A program made the translations under genes and the position numbers. The notes beneath the pieces were generated by a model that was not told the DNA's origin, ran no database searches, and saw nothing but the letters and a program-made list of their open reading frames with translations. A stretch of 64,000 bases of DNA from Streptomyces sp. NBC_01445. GTDB lineage: Bacteria > Actinomycetota > Actinomycetes > Streptomycetales > Streptomycetaceae. Position 1 is the stretch's first letter, and every line of letters begins with the position of its first letter. Below are positions 63,593 through 64,000 of this stretch, one piece after another. The DNA lies in contig NZ_CP109485.1 of assembly GCF_035918235.1 (NCBI RefSeq), positions 10,369,346 through 10,433,345 on the forward strand, in the 5' to 3' direction.

Positions 63593-63861
63593 TACGGTCT
63601 CCCGTGATAGATATGCTCGGCAGGGGTCAAGTCAGGGCCAGCAGGGGCGGTCGGTGGTAAGCATCCAGGCCATAATCTAGCCCGCTCGCCATGATGACAC
63701 ACACGGGATTGGGAGGTTCTCACCTTGTCCGATTCCGACCAGAAGCATGACGGATCGTCAAGAGAGCCTGCGCCACACACAGACGCACCGTCACCCCCAC
63801 CGATCAGCCTGTGTAGCCAGCTGTTTTTGGCGGGACCGCGCGGAGCGTGGGCCTGCTAGGC
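63593..63861. other. Subtelomeric non-coding stretch
   Basis: Between the helicase start and the palindromes no gene is supported. It should hold the helicase promoter. A short frame on the plus strand (SDSDQKHDGSSREPAP) is not convincing. Confidence 0.45.
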
Positions 63862-63994
63862 CGGATCGCGGAGCGATCCGAGCCGTCAGCAGCGCGAAGC
63901 GGTGCTGACATGGCGTCACGGAGTGACGCCAACTCCCCGACGAAGTCGGGGAGTTCTTCCCGCGCGAAGCGCGGGAACCGCCGCGTAGCGGCGG
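63862..63994. repeat. Telomeric palindrome array at the replicon end
   Basis: Six consecutive hairpins: CGGATCGC-GGA-GCGATCCG (63862-63880); GTCAGCA...TGCTGAC (63885-63909); TGGCGTCAC-GGA-GTGACGCCA (63911-63931); a stem AACTCCCCGAC closed by GAA (63931-63955); TTCCCGCGC-GAA-GCGCGGGAA (63957-63977); CCGCCGC-GTA-GCGGCGG (63978-63994). Closely packed palindromes with single-sheared GNA loops are the mark of Streptomyces linear-replicon ends, where the 3' overhang folds and the terminal protein primes patching. The outermost bases, usually starting with a CCCGC-type palindrome, may be missing. Confidence 0.88.
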
Positions 63995-64000
63995 CGCGTC

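Noticed and set aside
61619..63607. 662-codon open frame on the plus strand
   Set aside because: Antisense of the helicase gene, whose Walker and DEAH motifs are clear.
1..64000. rRNA, tRNA, riboswitch or CRISPR genes
   Set aside because: No cloverleaf with a TTC-arm, no rRNA-like conserved block and no spaced repeats were seen on reading both strands; a covariance-model scan would be decisive.

Overview
The window is very GC-rich, rich in GTG starts and in genes overlapping by four bases (ATGA/GTGA), and carries many actinobacterial families (SF2 helicase with helicase-associated repeats, FxLD-system methyltransferase, HATPase anti-sigma proteins, dnaE2/Y-polymerase pair). It reads as Streptomyces or a close relative. 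The last 140 bases (63862-63994) are a run of short GC palindromes with three-base GNA loops, the usual make-up of a Streptomyces telomere, and a telomere-type helicase lies just inside. The window is therefore the right end of a linear replicon, either a plasmid or a chromosome arm; a conjugation gene at the left edge favours a plasmid or a recently acquired arm.

Layout. 1-1510: end of a leftward conjugation operon (TcpC-like protein). 1511-2950: mostly gene-free, with three repeat families that could be a centromere or origin. 2953-7012: Nudix/XRE-TPR regulator pair and a tightly overlapping chain of small zinc-ribbon, unknown and HATPase genes. 7009-11579: a probable biosynthetic or envelope operon (two small ORFs, GT4 glycosyltransferase, left-handed beta-helix acyltransferase, class II aldolase, MurA-like enolpyruvyl transferase). 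11677-14000: an IS630 copy and gene remnants. 14183-21944: a Pycsar-like cassette: Crp/Fnr regulator, PycTM-type membrane effector, cyclase-like protein, giant STAND NTPase (one frameshift) and TPR protein. 21941-25666: IS5 copies, the remains of an FxLD lanthipeptide cluster and the 3' half of a Y-family polymerase gene.

25667-38402 looks like one 12.7-kb insertion. It splits the Y-family polymerase gene: the 5' half is at 38403-38726 beside dnaE2, the 3' half at 24890-25666, and joining them restores the frame exactly. The insertion starts with a tyrosine recombinase, an HTH protein and a zinc-finger integrase-like protein, and carries a TetR-controlled permease/metallo-hydrolase operon and a cupin/MFS/LysR group.

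42612-47975: CBS-BON protein, methyltransferase, transposase and nuclease remnants, a toxin-antitoxin pair with a clear operator, a lipoprotein-like protein and a large protein with an RxxxxH HEPN-type motif. 48120-58950: a leftward defence-like region with a TerD-domain protein, a DUF559-nuclease/SF2-helicase fusion, a small partner and a SEC-C protein, followed by an OLD-type ATPase-TOPRIM nuclease plus UvrD-like helicase (Gabija-like). 59138-61480: three subtelomeric genes broken by a frameshift or in-frame TGA codons. 61484-63592: telomere-proximal helicase. 63862-64000: telomeric palindromes.

No rRNA, tRNA or CRISPR array was seen. Functions are from reading the sequence only; no database search was possible.
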